64,000 bases of DNA, from the NCBI RefSeq assembly GCF_001625215.2, contig NC_030388.2:19280058-19344057 (forward strand), read 5' to 3'. A model generated the notes under the pieces. That model made no database searches. It had not been told where the DNA came from and saw only the letters and a program-made list of their open reading frames with translations. Numbering within the stretch: position 1 is the first letter of the stretch; each line of letters opens with the position of its first letter. Positions 29,901-42,100 of the stretch are shown piece by piece. This DNA comes from Daucus carota subsp. sativus. Lineage: Eukaryota > Streptophyta > Magnoliopsida > Apiales > Apiaceae. The position numbers and the translations under genes are program-made.

Positions 29901-31079
29901 CGAGAAAGATCCAAACTTTATTGTTCCATTACTAGCCAGTAGTCTTCCTGGCAATGCAACTTTCTTCCTGACTTATGTGGCTCTCAAGTAAGACCAAAAT
30001 TCTACTGCTCATACTATATATAATTTCTTTTCCTATTCATTCATGATTATTCTTAAAGAGAAGATTTCAGTGTAAGGACACTGAATTAAGAGTCTAAATT
30101 TAAGTGTATGATGATCATATTGGTGATGCTTTTGTGAGAGGGAGCATCTACCAGCGTATAATGTGTGTAAGAATCTAGAAGTCAAGAAATACAATCTTGT
30201 GTTTTCAGGTTCTTTGTTGGCTATGGCCTTGAGCTTTCCAGGATGATTCCTTTAATTATATATCATCTAAAGCGGAAATATGTCTGTAAAACTGAAGCTG
30301 AGTTGAAGGAAGCATGGGCTCCTGGGGATCTGGGATACGGGACTAGAATTCCTGCTGATATGCTTATTCTTACAATCGTGCTTTGCTACTCTGTGATTGC
30401 TCCTATAATAATTCCTTTCGGGGTGATATACTTTGCCTTGGGATGGCTTGTTCTTCGGAATCAGGTAATCATCATAAACTCCATCACTTTTAAGGATATA
30501 TGTTTTTGTTACTGCGTGTAAGGAAGGAATTGCTGTCAAAAGGCTGTTCCTAGAAGTTTATATTCGTTTTTACATCAATTAACACCTTACCTTCCTAGTG
30601 ATGAAATTGTCGAGTACACTGAGGAAATAGAGCATTAACACGTTCTTGTAATAGCTTTTCCAGTACAGTGTGAACTACTAATAGCTGTTTCTATCGATCA
30701 GGCACTAAAAGTCTTGGTTCCATCTTATGAAAGCTATGGAAAATTCTGGCCGCACATATATACTCGAATGATGGCTGCCCTGATCCTATTTCAACTTACT
30801 ATGTTCGGTTATTTTGGAGTAAAAGAATTCTACTACACTCCGCTCCTCATACCACTCCCTATATGTTCCTTGATCTTTGCATATATCTGCAAACAAAAAT
30901 TCCATCAGTTTTTCCAGAACACAGCACTGGAGGTTGTTCGCCATGAGGTGAAGGATCTTCCAAACATGGAACACATCTATCGATCTTTTATCCCGCCCTC
31001 ATTGGCTTCTGACAAGCTCGATGATGATCAATTTGACGACGCAATGTCTCAAACTTCGCGGCCAGGCTCTTCTGTGTGA
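26921..31079 (+). CDS. ERD4: ERD4-type hyperosmolality-gated channel (OSCA3.1-like)
   Basis: OSCA/TMEM63 family membrane protein. Members form mechanically or osmotically gated cation channels; ERD4 transcripts were first described as dehydration-induced in Arabidopsis. Six exons are visible: 26921-27191, 27920-28053, 28713-28988, 29143-29987, 30209-30464 and 30702-31079, giving 719 aa against about 724 in Arabidopsis. All phases agree. The N-terminus (MDFSSFLTSLGTSFAIFVVL) carries the first membrane segment, followed by VVYYPNRILKGMDPWEG and a second hydrophobic block. A cytosolic domain lies in exons 3-4 (VIVKDIPTLP, WEELEGYRKKL). The DUF221/RSN1_7TM membrane domain starts near EAPEPRQIIWSNL and includes MIPIGFVSAFTTL, SHAIRAASGKYFYFSVFNVF and FFVGYGLELSRMIPLII. 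The acidic tail ends AMSQTSRPGSSV. Intron 1 carries a Stowaway MITE. The subfamily call rests on remembered similarity to ERD4. Confidence 0.93.
27443..27701. mobile_element. Stowaway-type MITE in ERD4 intron 1, 259 bp
   Basis: Left end TA-CTCCCTCTGTCC and right end CGGAGTGAG-TA, the TIR and TA target typical of Stowaway/mariner MITEs. The TA duplicates are at 27441-27442 and 27702-27703. Confidence 0.82.
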
Positions 31080-32288
31080 CGAACATTTTAGTGATCTTTC
31101 AGGGGTTAGAAGCTTTGTGCAGAGTTTCAAAATGCAAGATACTACATATACATATTTTAGAAATCTCAGAAGTTAGAAACATGTGATGCCTGTGTTAATT
31201 TAGTGTGCAGGTTGTAATAGTAAGCCATATCTGGCGTGTAAAAGTTCATTGTTTTACCACTGCTGTAGCTTTTTAGGTGGTGTTTATTTATTGAAGGTGA
31301 TTAGTTATTTTTATATGAGGTTTTGAACATTGTTTTAAATTAACTATCTGGAGTTACTGATATCGGACTCATACATTGCGGAAAAGTTTTTTATCCAGCG
31401 TCAAGCGGGGCACCAGAAACTAAAACATACTTTCTCCGTCCCACCTGTTCTTTATTCACGAGGACTCTAACACACATTCTTTATATCGGAAAACGAAGAC
31501 TCAACACGCGTTTTAAGACCAGGTTCTTTACATCGGGAGACCAGGACTCGACACGCATTTTAAAGAATAAATTTTTTAAAATTTTTTCTGAATAAAAATA
31601 TAATATTTAAATTTTTATTCATAAAAAAATTCGAATATAAGTTATGAAACTATACTTACTCAAAACCTTAAAATGCGTGGAAAAAAACATGTAAAGAAAT
31701 GAGTGAGGAGGGAGTACAGATTGATGTACAATAAGCCGGAAGATCACATTTTCAAGAATTATAATACTTTCACTACTAACTTGTCAAAAAAATGTAGCTT
31801 CTGTGCATTCAACATTTACCCTACTTGCTGCAGCATAAACAACTTTGGAAAACCTAAAAAACAAAAAACAAAAAAAAGTTTAGATTTCTTTGAAGTATGT
31901 GATCTTCAGCACAATAACTATGTGTGGGCAATCTGCTAGAAACTTGAGATGCTCAAACCACATTCTGGGAACTTTAGGCAAGAATGATTGCCGATATGAG
32001 CGTTGGTTTGTAGACAAATGAGGTAAGGTCAGGTCATGATCCGGCATGAGTGAAACGAAGGATGTTCTATTGTCCAAAACCGGAGGCTGATCCAGTACTC
32101 TCAGCATTGATGATTTGGAATGCTCTCCCACAATTGATATTTACAATAGTGCTTCAAAAATAAAATTCCTCAACCAGTACAAACGAAGCAGAAAGAATAA
32201 GTTGCTATAGTAAGTTAGTAACACAGAAGGATGAAGCAAAATGGAATCAAAACTTTTAAAGAACAGCAAGAGATCTATACTTGAAATT
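31080..32288. other. Convergent spacer between ERD4 and MED19
   Basis: This holds the 3' flanks of both genes and the MITE at 31430-31714. The 83-residue minus-strand ORF at 31880-32131 has no family resemblance and is best read as MED19 3' flank. Confidence 0.55.
31430..31714. mobile_element. Stowaway-type MITE, 285 bp
   Basis: Bounded by TA at 31428-31429 and 31715-31716. The left end is CTTTCTCCGTCCC and the right end is the inverse of CTCCCTCCTCACTC. It shares the internal ACTCGACACGCATTTTAA motif with the 27443 element (there CTCGACACGCATTTTAA), so it is the same family. Confidence 0.75.
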
Positions 32289-35074
32289 CTAGCGTGCGAT
32301 CCTTGTGTCAACAATCTTGGCCTTCAAATTATCCAGCTGCATAGTTACATATGTAATAAGGAATGCAATATAATCTGATAAGTTTCATATAGATCTTAGT
32401 ATCAACCAAGATAAAGTGTAGGTATTGATTATAGTTGATTTTACCTCTGTCTTCCGGCCTCTTTGGATACTGGAAATATCCACTCCTTCAAACTTCCTTT
32501 TCTGTAACAGGTAAGACACTTGTGTAAAATTAGCAACAATATCAACAAAGTTCAACCTAGATTATCTTAAACCATAACCATTCTATAGACCTAAATATAA
32601 CTAAGATTCAACAAAGCTCTGTCCAGAAACCAATAGGTTAATTTAATGGCAACGCTCAATCCAGGTCCTCTGTACCAAAATCAGGAAACAAAAGTGTCAA
32701 GTTAATGTTAATATGGTCTATTTGATGGCAACCGTCTATCTGGGTTCAATTTTCCAGAATTAGGGATAAAACACAGTATCAAATATGTATAAAACTGCAC
32801 TTGGTTCCCCAATTCTCATTTTGTATGGTTTATTTTGGAGCTGAACCTTAGAATTGAAAAAGAAAATAAGTCCATGTGCTTAAACAGATAAATCTTATAT
32901 GTAACTAACTGCTTCTGCCAAATAATGGAAGTGGCATTTAAGCATGCAATTCTGAGAATATTTTGAACAAAGAAACAAAAAAGCTTTCAAGGAAAATCAA
33001 GATTACAAAAAACTCTACTTTCAAAGACCAGCTATAAGTGACTCAATTTAGTTCAACGAGAACTGCTGTCAGGTTAAATGATTATTAAATAAGGTCAAAC
33101 CACAAATTATTTTAGGACTAGAGTACTAAATTTGGACCTTGTCTTGCAGTTTCTGCAAATTGTTGGTATTAATATCACGATGGCTTTTGCGAGTTTTCTC
33201 ATCATCTTTTCTATTAGCACTGTCCTTTCGATGGTGTTGGCACGTATGATCCTTACTCTTTTCCTTGTCTCTAATCTTGTGGTTTTCAAGTATTTTGTCT
33301 GTGGAGTTACCACACATCTCAGGCATCTGTCTACCGGTTCCTTTCTCAACCTGATGTACATCATGAAGAATGATAACGATACATAATTCATTGCAAATAT
33401 ACAGCTAATGGTTGCAGCAAACAGGGATGCTGAATTTGGTAGCTATTTTTCTTTTTGGCACTGCCAAATTACAAGTTCATACGTAAATCAACACGTATTT
33501 TATATTAGCAATAACATACACTCACACTGTCATACATCAACAAAAGGACAGCCCAACTCCCAATAAGCTGGTATCCACTGCAAGCTGGTGGCTTACCACT
33601 TTGTTCTGTCTCAGGCAAATGATGAGAATGAAGACCACTAACAAAGACAAGTTAGATTACTCTTACATATGACAGGTCAGCGTCTGTTGTTTCCCTCATC
33701 TTAAAGGCTTCCCTGAGAATAACCATGTCAAATGGATGCAAGTCCTGATGCCTATTCTCCACACCAGAGGCATTCTGGAAGAGTTGATCCAATTCCATCC
33801 CTTCTCCTTTCTTGATTTTTGCTTCTCCGATGATATTGCGAAGATATCGAGTGTCTGATATCTCTATAGGCAGTGGCCTTTTGCAAAAAAACTCGTGATG
33901 CGGCCAGAGTTTGCATTGCTTAATAAGATCAACAGAACCACCAAGTTCTCTAGGTCCTAGAGTCCCAGTAAAAGACTCTGTTAGATAAAAATAGGTGTCC
34001 AAACAATAAAAAATGATAGACTATTATTAAGGTTTATCCTCTATCTTCCCAATTTCTGGGTTTGATCCTCTCACCACCGAGATTAATTGGAACAAATACT
34101 AATTTTAAGGCTTATATGTTTGCGTACTTAAAAAAATATGACAAAGATATATCAAAGAAAGTACACACCTCATTTAGTGAGATGCCATATATACAATCAT
34201 AAATAACGCAAGTCTCATAAACAAGCAAAAAAGTGATATTTTATGCATGTTCCAAACAAATGTTAAAGGAAAAGTAAAAATGAGTATGTAATGGGTTGAA
34301 AAAGCATTAGAGTAGGCATCGCTTGCACTTGAAACATTAGAGAGTAAAAAATGGCCAGTCTCTTTAGTTAAATATTATAACCAGTAGATACCAATGTTTA
34401 TTACATGTGTTATGTGCAAACGAATAATCTTCTTAAGATATCCTTTTAAGTCTTCAAAAGATCATTTAACACCAGAAGATATAGTAAAGCACATAATTTG
34501 ATATACCACTGATTATAAACCACACGAGATAGACTTCCCATCGTGAAGCTCTGATATACAGTGAGAATAGAAGCAACAAATAAGCACATGAAAGAAATCA
34601 TAACAAAAGATAAAACAACTAAATAATAGTTGGGTTTTTTCTAGAAATATTACCAAAACAATACAGCTCTACAACCTATAAAGAACCGCCTACTTCTAAA
34701 AAAAGAATTGAGATAAGAGTAGTATGTAGACGCAGTGGGTGCAACCATTAAGTACAAGAAATGATGCAGGTGAAGGTCCAGAGTTAAGTATTTGAGTTGA
34801 GGATCTGGGAACCCCTCCCAGAATGAATCTCTAAAGAGCAATGCTAGAGGTCCCAAAATGTTAACTAAATATGATTACTGAGTGATGATGTGGTAGTAGG
34901 CCATGTAAAATGAAGAATTACAAGATGTATTGATAAATAATTTCATGACACAAATTGACATGCACACAAGAAAGGCAACTGTCGTAGTGAATGTAACACC
35001 TATCAGTTAGTATAGTGACGCAAATATATCAAAATCACCTTACCTCGCCCAAATTTTGTGTCTGCGCAATCCAT
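32289..35074 (-). CDS. MED19: Mediator complex subunit 19 (MED19)
   Basis: Head-module subunit of Mediator, which bridges transcription factors and RNA polymerase II in the nucleus. Five coding exons are visible: 35074-35044, 33956-33667, 33350-33138, 32501-32445 and 32336-32289, giving 212 aa with consistent phases; Arabidopsis MED19a is about 220 aa. The start is ATG at 35074, giving MDCADTKFGRGPRELGGSVD, which aligns with the family opening KFGGPREL. The conserved core is HHEFFCKRPLPIEISDTRYL and IKKGEGMELDQLFQNAS, then QPF-like HPFDMVILREAF. The C-terminal half is basic and Lys/Arg/Asp-rich, as in plant MED19 (DKEKSKDHTCQHHRK, KKRKFEGVDISSIQRGRKTE). An upstream in-frame codon at 34002 would give a longer N-terminus but lies within the first coding intron of this model. 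A 5'UTR intron is likely. Confidence 0.9.
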
Positions 35075-35087
35075 CAAACCAAGAAAA

Positions 35088-36398
35088 CTAAAAAAAAATA
35101 AAAATTAGACCCTCTTTAGCTTGCAGTCATATCCTTTAAAGATATATACACAAAATCACAGTCACTAAAATGATTATTCGGACATGTACAGCCCTAGAAA
35201 TTTTTGAACTAAATAACTAAAACATCACATATCTAATGACATGTAGACCAAAATACCAAAATAAGATGAACCAGAACCAATAAAAACATTTATCACCAGA
35301 AACATAAATGAAGACAACTATTAGAGCGTCAGTCATATGTGCGGTATGCATATTTAAGACATGGATTTTGCTTGAGATGTTTTGAGATCTATTTCTAGAT
35401 TTGTAGTTTTATAATTCACCTCAATGTAGTACTCCCTTCGTCACAAAACAATAGTCTTGTTTTGAATTGATTTAGCTAAATCGGCCAAATTTTGACCAAC
35501 AATTACACATATTATATAATTAAGAAAATTTTAAAACAATATCATTAGAAAATCATATTTTCTAGTGTGTGCCCATGGTTACACACTAAGATCCACTTTT
35601 AGTTAGGTGATGGATTTCTATTGGCTCCAATCTCATTAATGGCATGCACAAAAATCTGCGCCAATAAAAATCCTCCAGTAAAAAGTAGTTGTTCGTGTGT
35701 GCTTGTGGGCACACACTACAAAGACCCTTAGAAAATATATTTGATCAACTTTAAAATGTATGTTTTAGTTTTAATAAATTATAAAAGGATAACCTCTTAT
35801 TTACGATCAAAAATTCGTCAATTTGACTATTAAAAAGTCCAACCAGACTATTATTTTGAGACGGAGGGAGTATTGTAATTTGGTCATCTCCAGTCTTGGT
35901 GAACAGTGTTTGCAAGACAATAATCAATATAAGTAAAAATTAACAAACTGTATAAAGGCTTCAGATCATGTAATGAGCTTGCTTACTAAATCGCATTACT
36001 GCACTGATAACAAGAAGCATATTAACCGAGAGTTTGTATCACATGAGAACTGCTCAAGAACTGATTTCGAGAACCCATCACTAGAATTTCATTCATTTAC
36101 AATTCTAAAATTTAATTTCATTCAATCTAGTGATTTTAGCTTAATCGAAAATTGACCATTTTGACCTGACACGAACCCAACCCGAAACCCGACACTGTCG
36201 AGCAATATTAAGGTCCTAAATCATTTCTGATTCTACTAGTGTTCTTCAATACCAAAATACATAATTACACGATACTATATGCACATTCAAGAAACAATAA
36301 AAAGTAAAAATATATACTTACACAAAAACATGTGTTTAAAAATATACATATACATACATACATGTATATATAGATGGTAAGAATGAAGTGATTGATAC
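35088..36398 (-). other. Probable MED19 5'UTR intron and leader exon
   Basis: Upstream of the MED19 ATG the transcript strand shows a polypyrimidine run ending TTTTTTTTTTAG (acceptor at 35088), 13 bases before the ATG. A plausible donor, CACAG-GTATCA, lies at 36399/36398. This would make a 1311-bp leader intron, with a leader exon running up from 36399 (GAAGAAG-rich). It contains the Stowaway element 35432-35870. Splicing is inferred from sequence only. Confidence 0.55.
35432..35870. mobile_element. Stowaway-type MITE with a nested short element
   Basis: The outer ends are TA-CTCCCTTCGTCAC and GACGGAGGGAG-TA (TA at 35430-35431 and 35871-35872). Inside, 35563-35718 is bounded by TAGTGTGTGCCCA and its inverse TGGGCACACACTA, a 13-bp perfect TIR, so one small element has inserted into another. 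I could not see a clear TSD for the inner one. A decayed relative of the inner element lies at 12800-12935. Confidence 0.78.
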
Positions 36399-37150
36399 CT
36401 GTGAAGAAGAAAGAATCAGTGGCGGCTAACGACGAGCAACATTCGTTTGTTTGATTTTAATCAGCTGTTTTATATGTAATAAATCGGATCTATTCTTTGT
36501 GATTGTCTGTGCGAGTCTTATAGACTGCGAGATAAGGGCCCAAACTAGGCCCATTTCGAAGCAGCTCTGTTTTTCGAGTTCAGTGCCGAGCGAGTCGAGT
36601 TTTTGCTTACTTCGAGGTTTTGCTTAACGAGTCGAGTTTGATCGTTAAATTTATAGAACAGTTTTTGTTGTTCGAATTCGATTTCGTTAAGAATTGAGTC
36701 GAGTTCGAGTTGTTCGCGAACAATTTGAGTTGATTTGAGTTCGAGTCAAGTAGTTTGTGAAAATGAAATTATTTTTAAAAAATTCAAGAATATTTAAAAT
36801 AATTTTGAAATATTTTTTTGAAGATCCAACCGCACATATGTTCAGATATACTTGTTTTAGTAATGTTACAAAAATATTACAAAATATAAAATATATTTGA
36901 TGTGAAATTTTAATAATCAACTAGTGAAAAACAACTACTGCTTCAAACATGTTTAGTTCTGAATTGATATTTTATTTTTTTATAAAAAATTTCTTGACTA
37001 TTCAATCATACAGATGTTATGAATTATTTATTTTAATGATGTTATAATAATATTAAAAACTAATAAGTATATTTGATGTGAAATTTTAATATTCAGCTAG
37101 TGAAACTACTATTTCTTTAAACAAGTATGGTCCCAATTGATGTTATATTT
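36399..37150. other. MED19 promoter side and AT-rich direct repeat
   Basis: Between about 36500 and 36750 the DNA is rich in TTCGAGT/GAGTCGAG motifs, TE-like low-complexity sequence. Two imperfect units of about 177 bp follow (about 36790-36966 and 36967-37143), sharing TTGATGTGAAATTTTAATA and CTAGTGAAA. I recognise no gene. Confidence 0.6.
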
Positions 37151-37156
37151 TTTTCA

Positions 37157-38931
37157 TACTAACATACATAAGCAAGGCATCCACGCATCCGATTTCTACA
37201 TGGTATCAGAGCTATAGGCTTCATGATCTTCTCCATTCCGCTATCACCAAAGTCAAGCTTACAAAACACACCCGAAGTTGAGCCCTCACAGTTCTGTGCA
37301 AGATTTCGTAAAAACTGCCGACCAACAGTTCTTTGCAAACTTTGGTTAAAAACTCCGGCAAATACTACCTGTTTTGTCCAGCTATATATCTTCCTCAAGT
37401 GCATCATCCATACATCCATCCTTCCCGGTTTCAATTTTTCTTCTTGGTTCACCGTCTATTTGAGACATTTTCTCAAACACGTTTTGTGTCGGTGAGTAAG
37501 CTGCATAAACATCACCTTTTTCCACACCCATACCGCATTCACCATCACTTCGGCTTCTACAGACATGACATGCTCTTGGGACAAACCGTGAATACGGAAG
37601 ATTGATTGTCAAGAAGATTTCAAGAGACACGATTCATCTACATTGTGTCTCAACTACAAAAGCTTATCCTCCTACCACTATCAGTGATTTTGTTTACAAA
37701 CTCAAGTTGGTTCCTCAACCATCTTAAATTTGAGGGGGTGTTAAAGTATATGACTTCATAGCCATGACATCACATCCATGACCTCATCCAGCAACCTTGG
37801 CCTTCAAGTTCGTCACTGTAGTAGTACAATAGCAATCTTTGTCTTCAAGTAGTTTCATCTATTTAAGTAGCAAATCTCCTTTGTAATAGACAAACTGAAC
37901 ATTTCATAGTAATACAAGAGTTTGTTATTTCTCTTACATTATTGTTCAGCATCACCTTCTCCGTGCTCACATTGCTTATACAATATACGTAACACAAGCT
38001 TCAGTTACCATATACATACACAAGCAGAGCATCCACGCGTCCGATTTCGACATGGTATGAGAGCTATAGGCTTCCTGATCTTCTTCATTCCGATGTCACC
38101 AAAATCAAGCTTACAAAACACACCTGAAGTTGAGCCCAAACAGTTCTGTGCAAGCTTTCGTAAGAACTGCCGACCGACAATTCTTTGCAAGCTTTGGTTA
38201 AGAACTCCGGCAAATACTTCCAGCTATATATCTTCCTCTGGTTCATCATCCATACCTCCATCCTTCTTGGTTTCAATTTTTCTTCTTGGGTCACCATCTC
38301 TTTGAGACATATTCTCAAACACGTTTTGTGCCAGCCGAGTAAGCTGCATAAATATCACCTTTTTCCACACCCATACCGCATTCACTGTCACTTCGCGTTC
38401 TCCAGACATGACATGCTCTTGGGACAAACTGTGAATACGGAAGATTGTTTGTCAAGAAGTTTTCAAGACGCACTATTCATCTACATTGACTACAAAAGTT
38501 TATCCACTACCACTTTCAGTGGTTTTGTTTACAAACCCAAGTTGGTTCTTCAACCATCTTAAGTTTGGGGGCGGGGGCGGGGGCGGTAGGGGGGGGGGAG
38601 AGGTGGTTTTAAAGTATATGACTTCATAGTCATGACATCAAATTAATGACCTCATTCAGCAACCTTGGCCTCCAAGTTCGTCACTGTAGCATTACTATAG
38701 TTGTACTATATCAACCTTGGTCTTCAAGTAGTTTCATCTATCTAAGTAGCTAACTTCCTTTATAATAGACAAGCTGAACATTTCATAGTAATACAAGAGT
38801 TTGTTATTTCTCTTACATTATTGTTCAGTTTCACCTTCTTCGTGGTCACATTGCTTATACAATATACGTAACACAAGCTTCGGTTACTATATACATACAC
38901 AAGCAGAGCATCCACGCGTCTGATTTCTACA
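37157..38931 (+). mobile_element. Tandem TRIM-like non-autonomous LTR element (LTR-int-LTR-int-LTR)
   Basis: Two near-full LTRs are visible: 37739-38052 (314 bp, TGTTAAAGTATATGAC to ATTTCGACA) and 38607-38931 (325 bp, same start with TG changed to TT, ending TTTCTACA). A roughly 45-bp LTR tail ends at 37200. After each of the first two LTR ends comes a primer-binding site: TGGTATCAGAGCT at 37201 and TGGTATGAGAGCT at 38053, complementary to initiator tRNA-Met. Each internal region (538 and 554 bp) ends in a G-rich polypurine tract (GAGGGGG at 37732). The internal regions resemble each other and show no gag or pol motif. This architecture fits a TRIM/SMART-type element amplified in tandem by unequal exchange between LTRs. 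Confidence 0.82.
38566..38606 (+). repeat. Expanded G-rich tract at the second polypurine site
   Basis: Three GGGGGC units, then a G10 run and GAGAGGTGG, occupy the place where the first copy has only GAGGGGGTG. It is a potential G-quadruplex and is absent from the sister unit. Confidence 0.85.
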
Positions 38932-39108
38932 TTTCACGAATAAGATTCATCTTACCAAGAGATATTTATGTCATTGATTTTTACATTTTCTAAATGACAA
39001 CATTACTTCCCTGCATTTCCCTCGACGAATAAAACACAGCACAGGATGAGCTCATCAATGACATCTCATGAATCTTGCTGAGGTTTTGGATAAATAACAG
39101 TGTTATCA

Positions 39109-42100
39109 CTATGGTCGAGGTAAGAGAGTAGTCATTGTTAATTGGTTGGATGTTGACAGATTTGGGTTGCTCAAAAATTGGTCTGCTTCAAGCAAATCTC
39201 TCTCCATGAAAAAACCAGGTTGCTTAGGATGCGGCAGCTTCATATTGCTGCTCAACATTAGAATTACCTCAGACATGACTGGCCTGTCCTTTGGATCTTG
39301 TTGAACGCAAAGTAATCCAATTTGTATAACTCGCAAGGCTTCATAATGGTTATTGGGCTCCAAGATCACTCCATCAATGAGTTCCAACAGTTTGCCTTGT
39401 TTGTAACTCACCCATGCCTAAAATTTAATTATGTAACTTATCAGTGGTAAGAAGCATATAGCATGAGGAACGTCATAGACACTTAGTATATTTATACTCA
39501 CATGCCCAAGTAGGTTTAAGCTGTGATCATGATGAATGAATAATCTGTTTTTCATTCCACTTGCTATCTCTACTAGTAAAACGCCAAAGCTGTAGACATC
39601 GGATTTAACAGAAAATTGTCCATCAATAGCATACTCTGGGGACATGTAACCACTGCAAGATTAGAAAATGGATACAAATTATCAGTTGTCAATTGTCATG
39701 CAAAGAAAACATATAAGTGCAAAGTCATAGGAATTCTTACTATGTACCGACAACTCTTAACGTTTTTGCTTCACTTTCATTTCCTCCGAAACTTCTTGCC
39801 AAGCCAAAGTCTGAAATCTTTGGATTCATATCATGATCAAGTAATATGTTACTGGCTTTGAGATCTCTGTGTATGATCCTCAGCTTTGAATCTTGATGAA
39901 GATAAAGAAGTCCTCTAGCAATGCCAATTATTATGTTGTATAGCCTCGGCCAGTCCATTGTATTTCTTACGTTACTATCTATTCATGTCATCAAATTAGA
40001 CCAGTTCTCTATATATGGGTACATACATGACAAATCTTAGACAATTGACATAATATATATTCAGGTTGGGTCATACCAAAAATGAATGAATCTAGACTTT
40101 TGTTAGCCAGATATTCGTAGATCAAAATCCTTTCTCCTTTCTCTGTGCAGCAGCCAAGAAGCGTCACTAGATTTCTGTGCTGAAGTTTGGCAATACACGA
40201 AACTTCATTTTTAAACTCATCTAGTCCTTGACTTGAATTTTTTGACAGCCTTTTCACCGCTATTTCCAGTCCATCAGCCAATTTGCCCTGAAAATAAGTT
40301 GTTATGTGTGTACATCTATATATATTTGAATTGACTCGGTGTACATTTAAGAGCCATATTATTTGAATTTCCCTTTCACAGAACACTTAACATCTATATC
40401 TCATTACCATTTTAATTCTAACATAGAGAGTTCACAGACAAATAATTCTATGTGTTACACATGGTAAAATACACGTTTATTAGGTAAATGTATATATGAA
40501 TTCTTTTTGTTATATGTGGTACAGATACTTCTATTGTTGCAGATAAACTTTTCCTACAGTATAGTGAGACAATGTTAGCTTGCTGCAAAAATTGTCTACA
40601 TATAATCACCTTGTATACAGGTCCAAAGCCACCCTCTCCGAGTATCATATCTCGGGAAAAGTTACTTGTGGCATTTGCAATGCTTTGGAAGTCAAATAAG
40701 GGCAACTCCAGATCTTCATTCTCAATTTTGGTCAAGGCAACACTTTCCAAATTCAACGTCAATTTTTCTGCAGTGATTCAATATGGAACAGAGGGGGATT
40801 CTGAGGTCATAATTAGTTTTGCTGATAATAACTGTGAAGGATTAGACACCTATGATTTATATCATATTTTTCGGACAGAACTATAACTTATATAGGGACT
40901 ACTTTGGGAAAATCAAATGACACGTCCCTCAACTATTCCGGTTTAATGCGATAGGTCTCAACAAAAGATTCCGCAAACCGGGTCATTTAACTGTAAATTT
41001 TTTTGAATCAGGCTCTTTTTTATGTTTTAATTTCATTTTATGTGTTTAATTTCTTTTTTTGTCCTGAATTTCATTTAAAGTTAGTAAAGTTAACTGCCTC
41101 GTCAGTAAGATTCTGACGCCGTCAGAATCTTTTTAACGGAAGGGCCTGAACCAAAAAAATTGAAAGCTAAATGACCCGATTTGTGGAATCTTTTGTTCAG
41201 GGACCTATCGCATAAAATCGGGATAGTTTAAGGATATATCATTTGATTTTCCCGGACTACTTACTATATCTACTTGGTCAAATTTCATATCTCCCTTTCT
41301 TGAATAACAGTATTGTAACAGAGACTAGTTTACCTTCTTTCTGCAGCTTTCTGTTCTTGCATGCTACAAGGAAGATTCGGCCAAGTAGCACTACTACCAG
41401 TACTGAAGCAATGAGAATGAACTCTAATTTCCACTTCACTCTGGAACTGCGTATTTTTACTGTGCGAAACAAATACTATAAATTTACAAAAAATTGTCAA
41501 AAAGCAAAGATGAGTTGGAGTAAAAAAAAAGAGGACACAAAATATTCGCGAAGGTCTGTCTTACCTATTTCAGACGATGGCATTCTTACGTAGATATCTT
41601 CTCCTTCTACTGTGTAGTCTCTAATATCAATTAGGTCAGAAAACCATAAGATACATCCATGTCCACCTCTTCTGACATCTGCAGTTGCATAAGCTGTACA
41701 AGAACAGTTTTTCCGACATGATATCTCACATTCTTGAAGGTTCATTTTCATGTTATACCATGAGTGACGTGCGTCTGGTAACTTCACACCAGAATATTTC
41801 ATAAAGCCCTCCTCCCTCCCACAAACTAGATTAGTTTTGCGGATGCATCCACCAGACCAATCCGCTGCTTTCCACTCCTCTTGAAATTTCGGAACAAATC
41901 CCCTCAAGCATTCACATCTTGGTGCACTGTTGATCTTACATATTCCATATACACCGCATAGTCCATAATGATCACAGTCACTGTCCTGCATAGTAACGTA
42001 AACCATCCAGATTTGTTGTTGATCATTCCACACAAGAAGTTTTGAATCTCCGGTTGGAGTCAGTACAAACCTCATTATAGCAGAAGTTGTATTGATGAGA

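Noticed and set aside
31880-32131. Minus-strand ORF downstream of MED19 as an extra gene or exon
   Set aside because: MED19 already ends in frame at 32289, and the ORF has no recognisable motif and lies in 3' flank.
33652-34002. Longer MED19 N-terminus from the ATG at 34002
   Set aside because: The residues upstream of GPREL do not resemble MED19. Splicing from the exon at 35074-35044 gives the expected KFGRGPREL.
37922-38562. ORFs of 125-127 codons in the TRIM-like element
   Set aside because: Frames overlap LTR and internal DNA, are not conserved between the two units, and show no gag or pol motifs.
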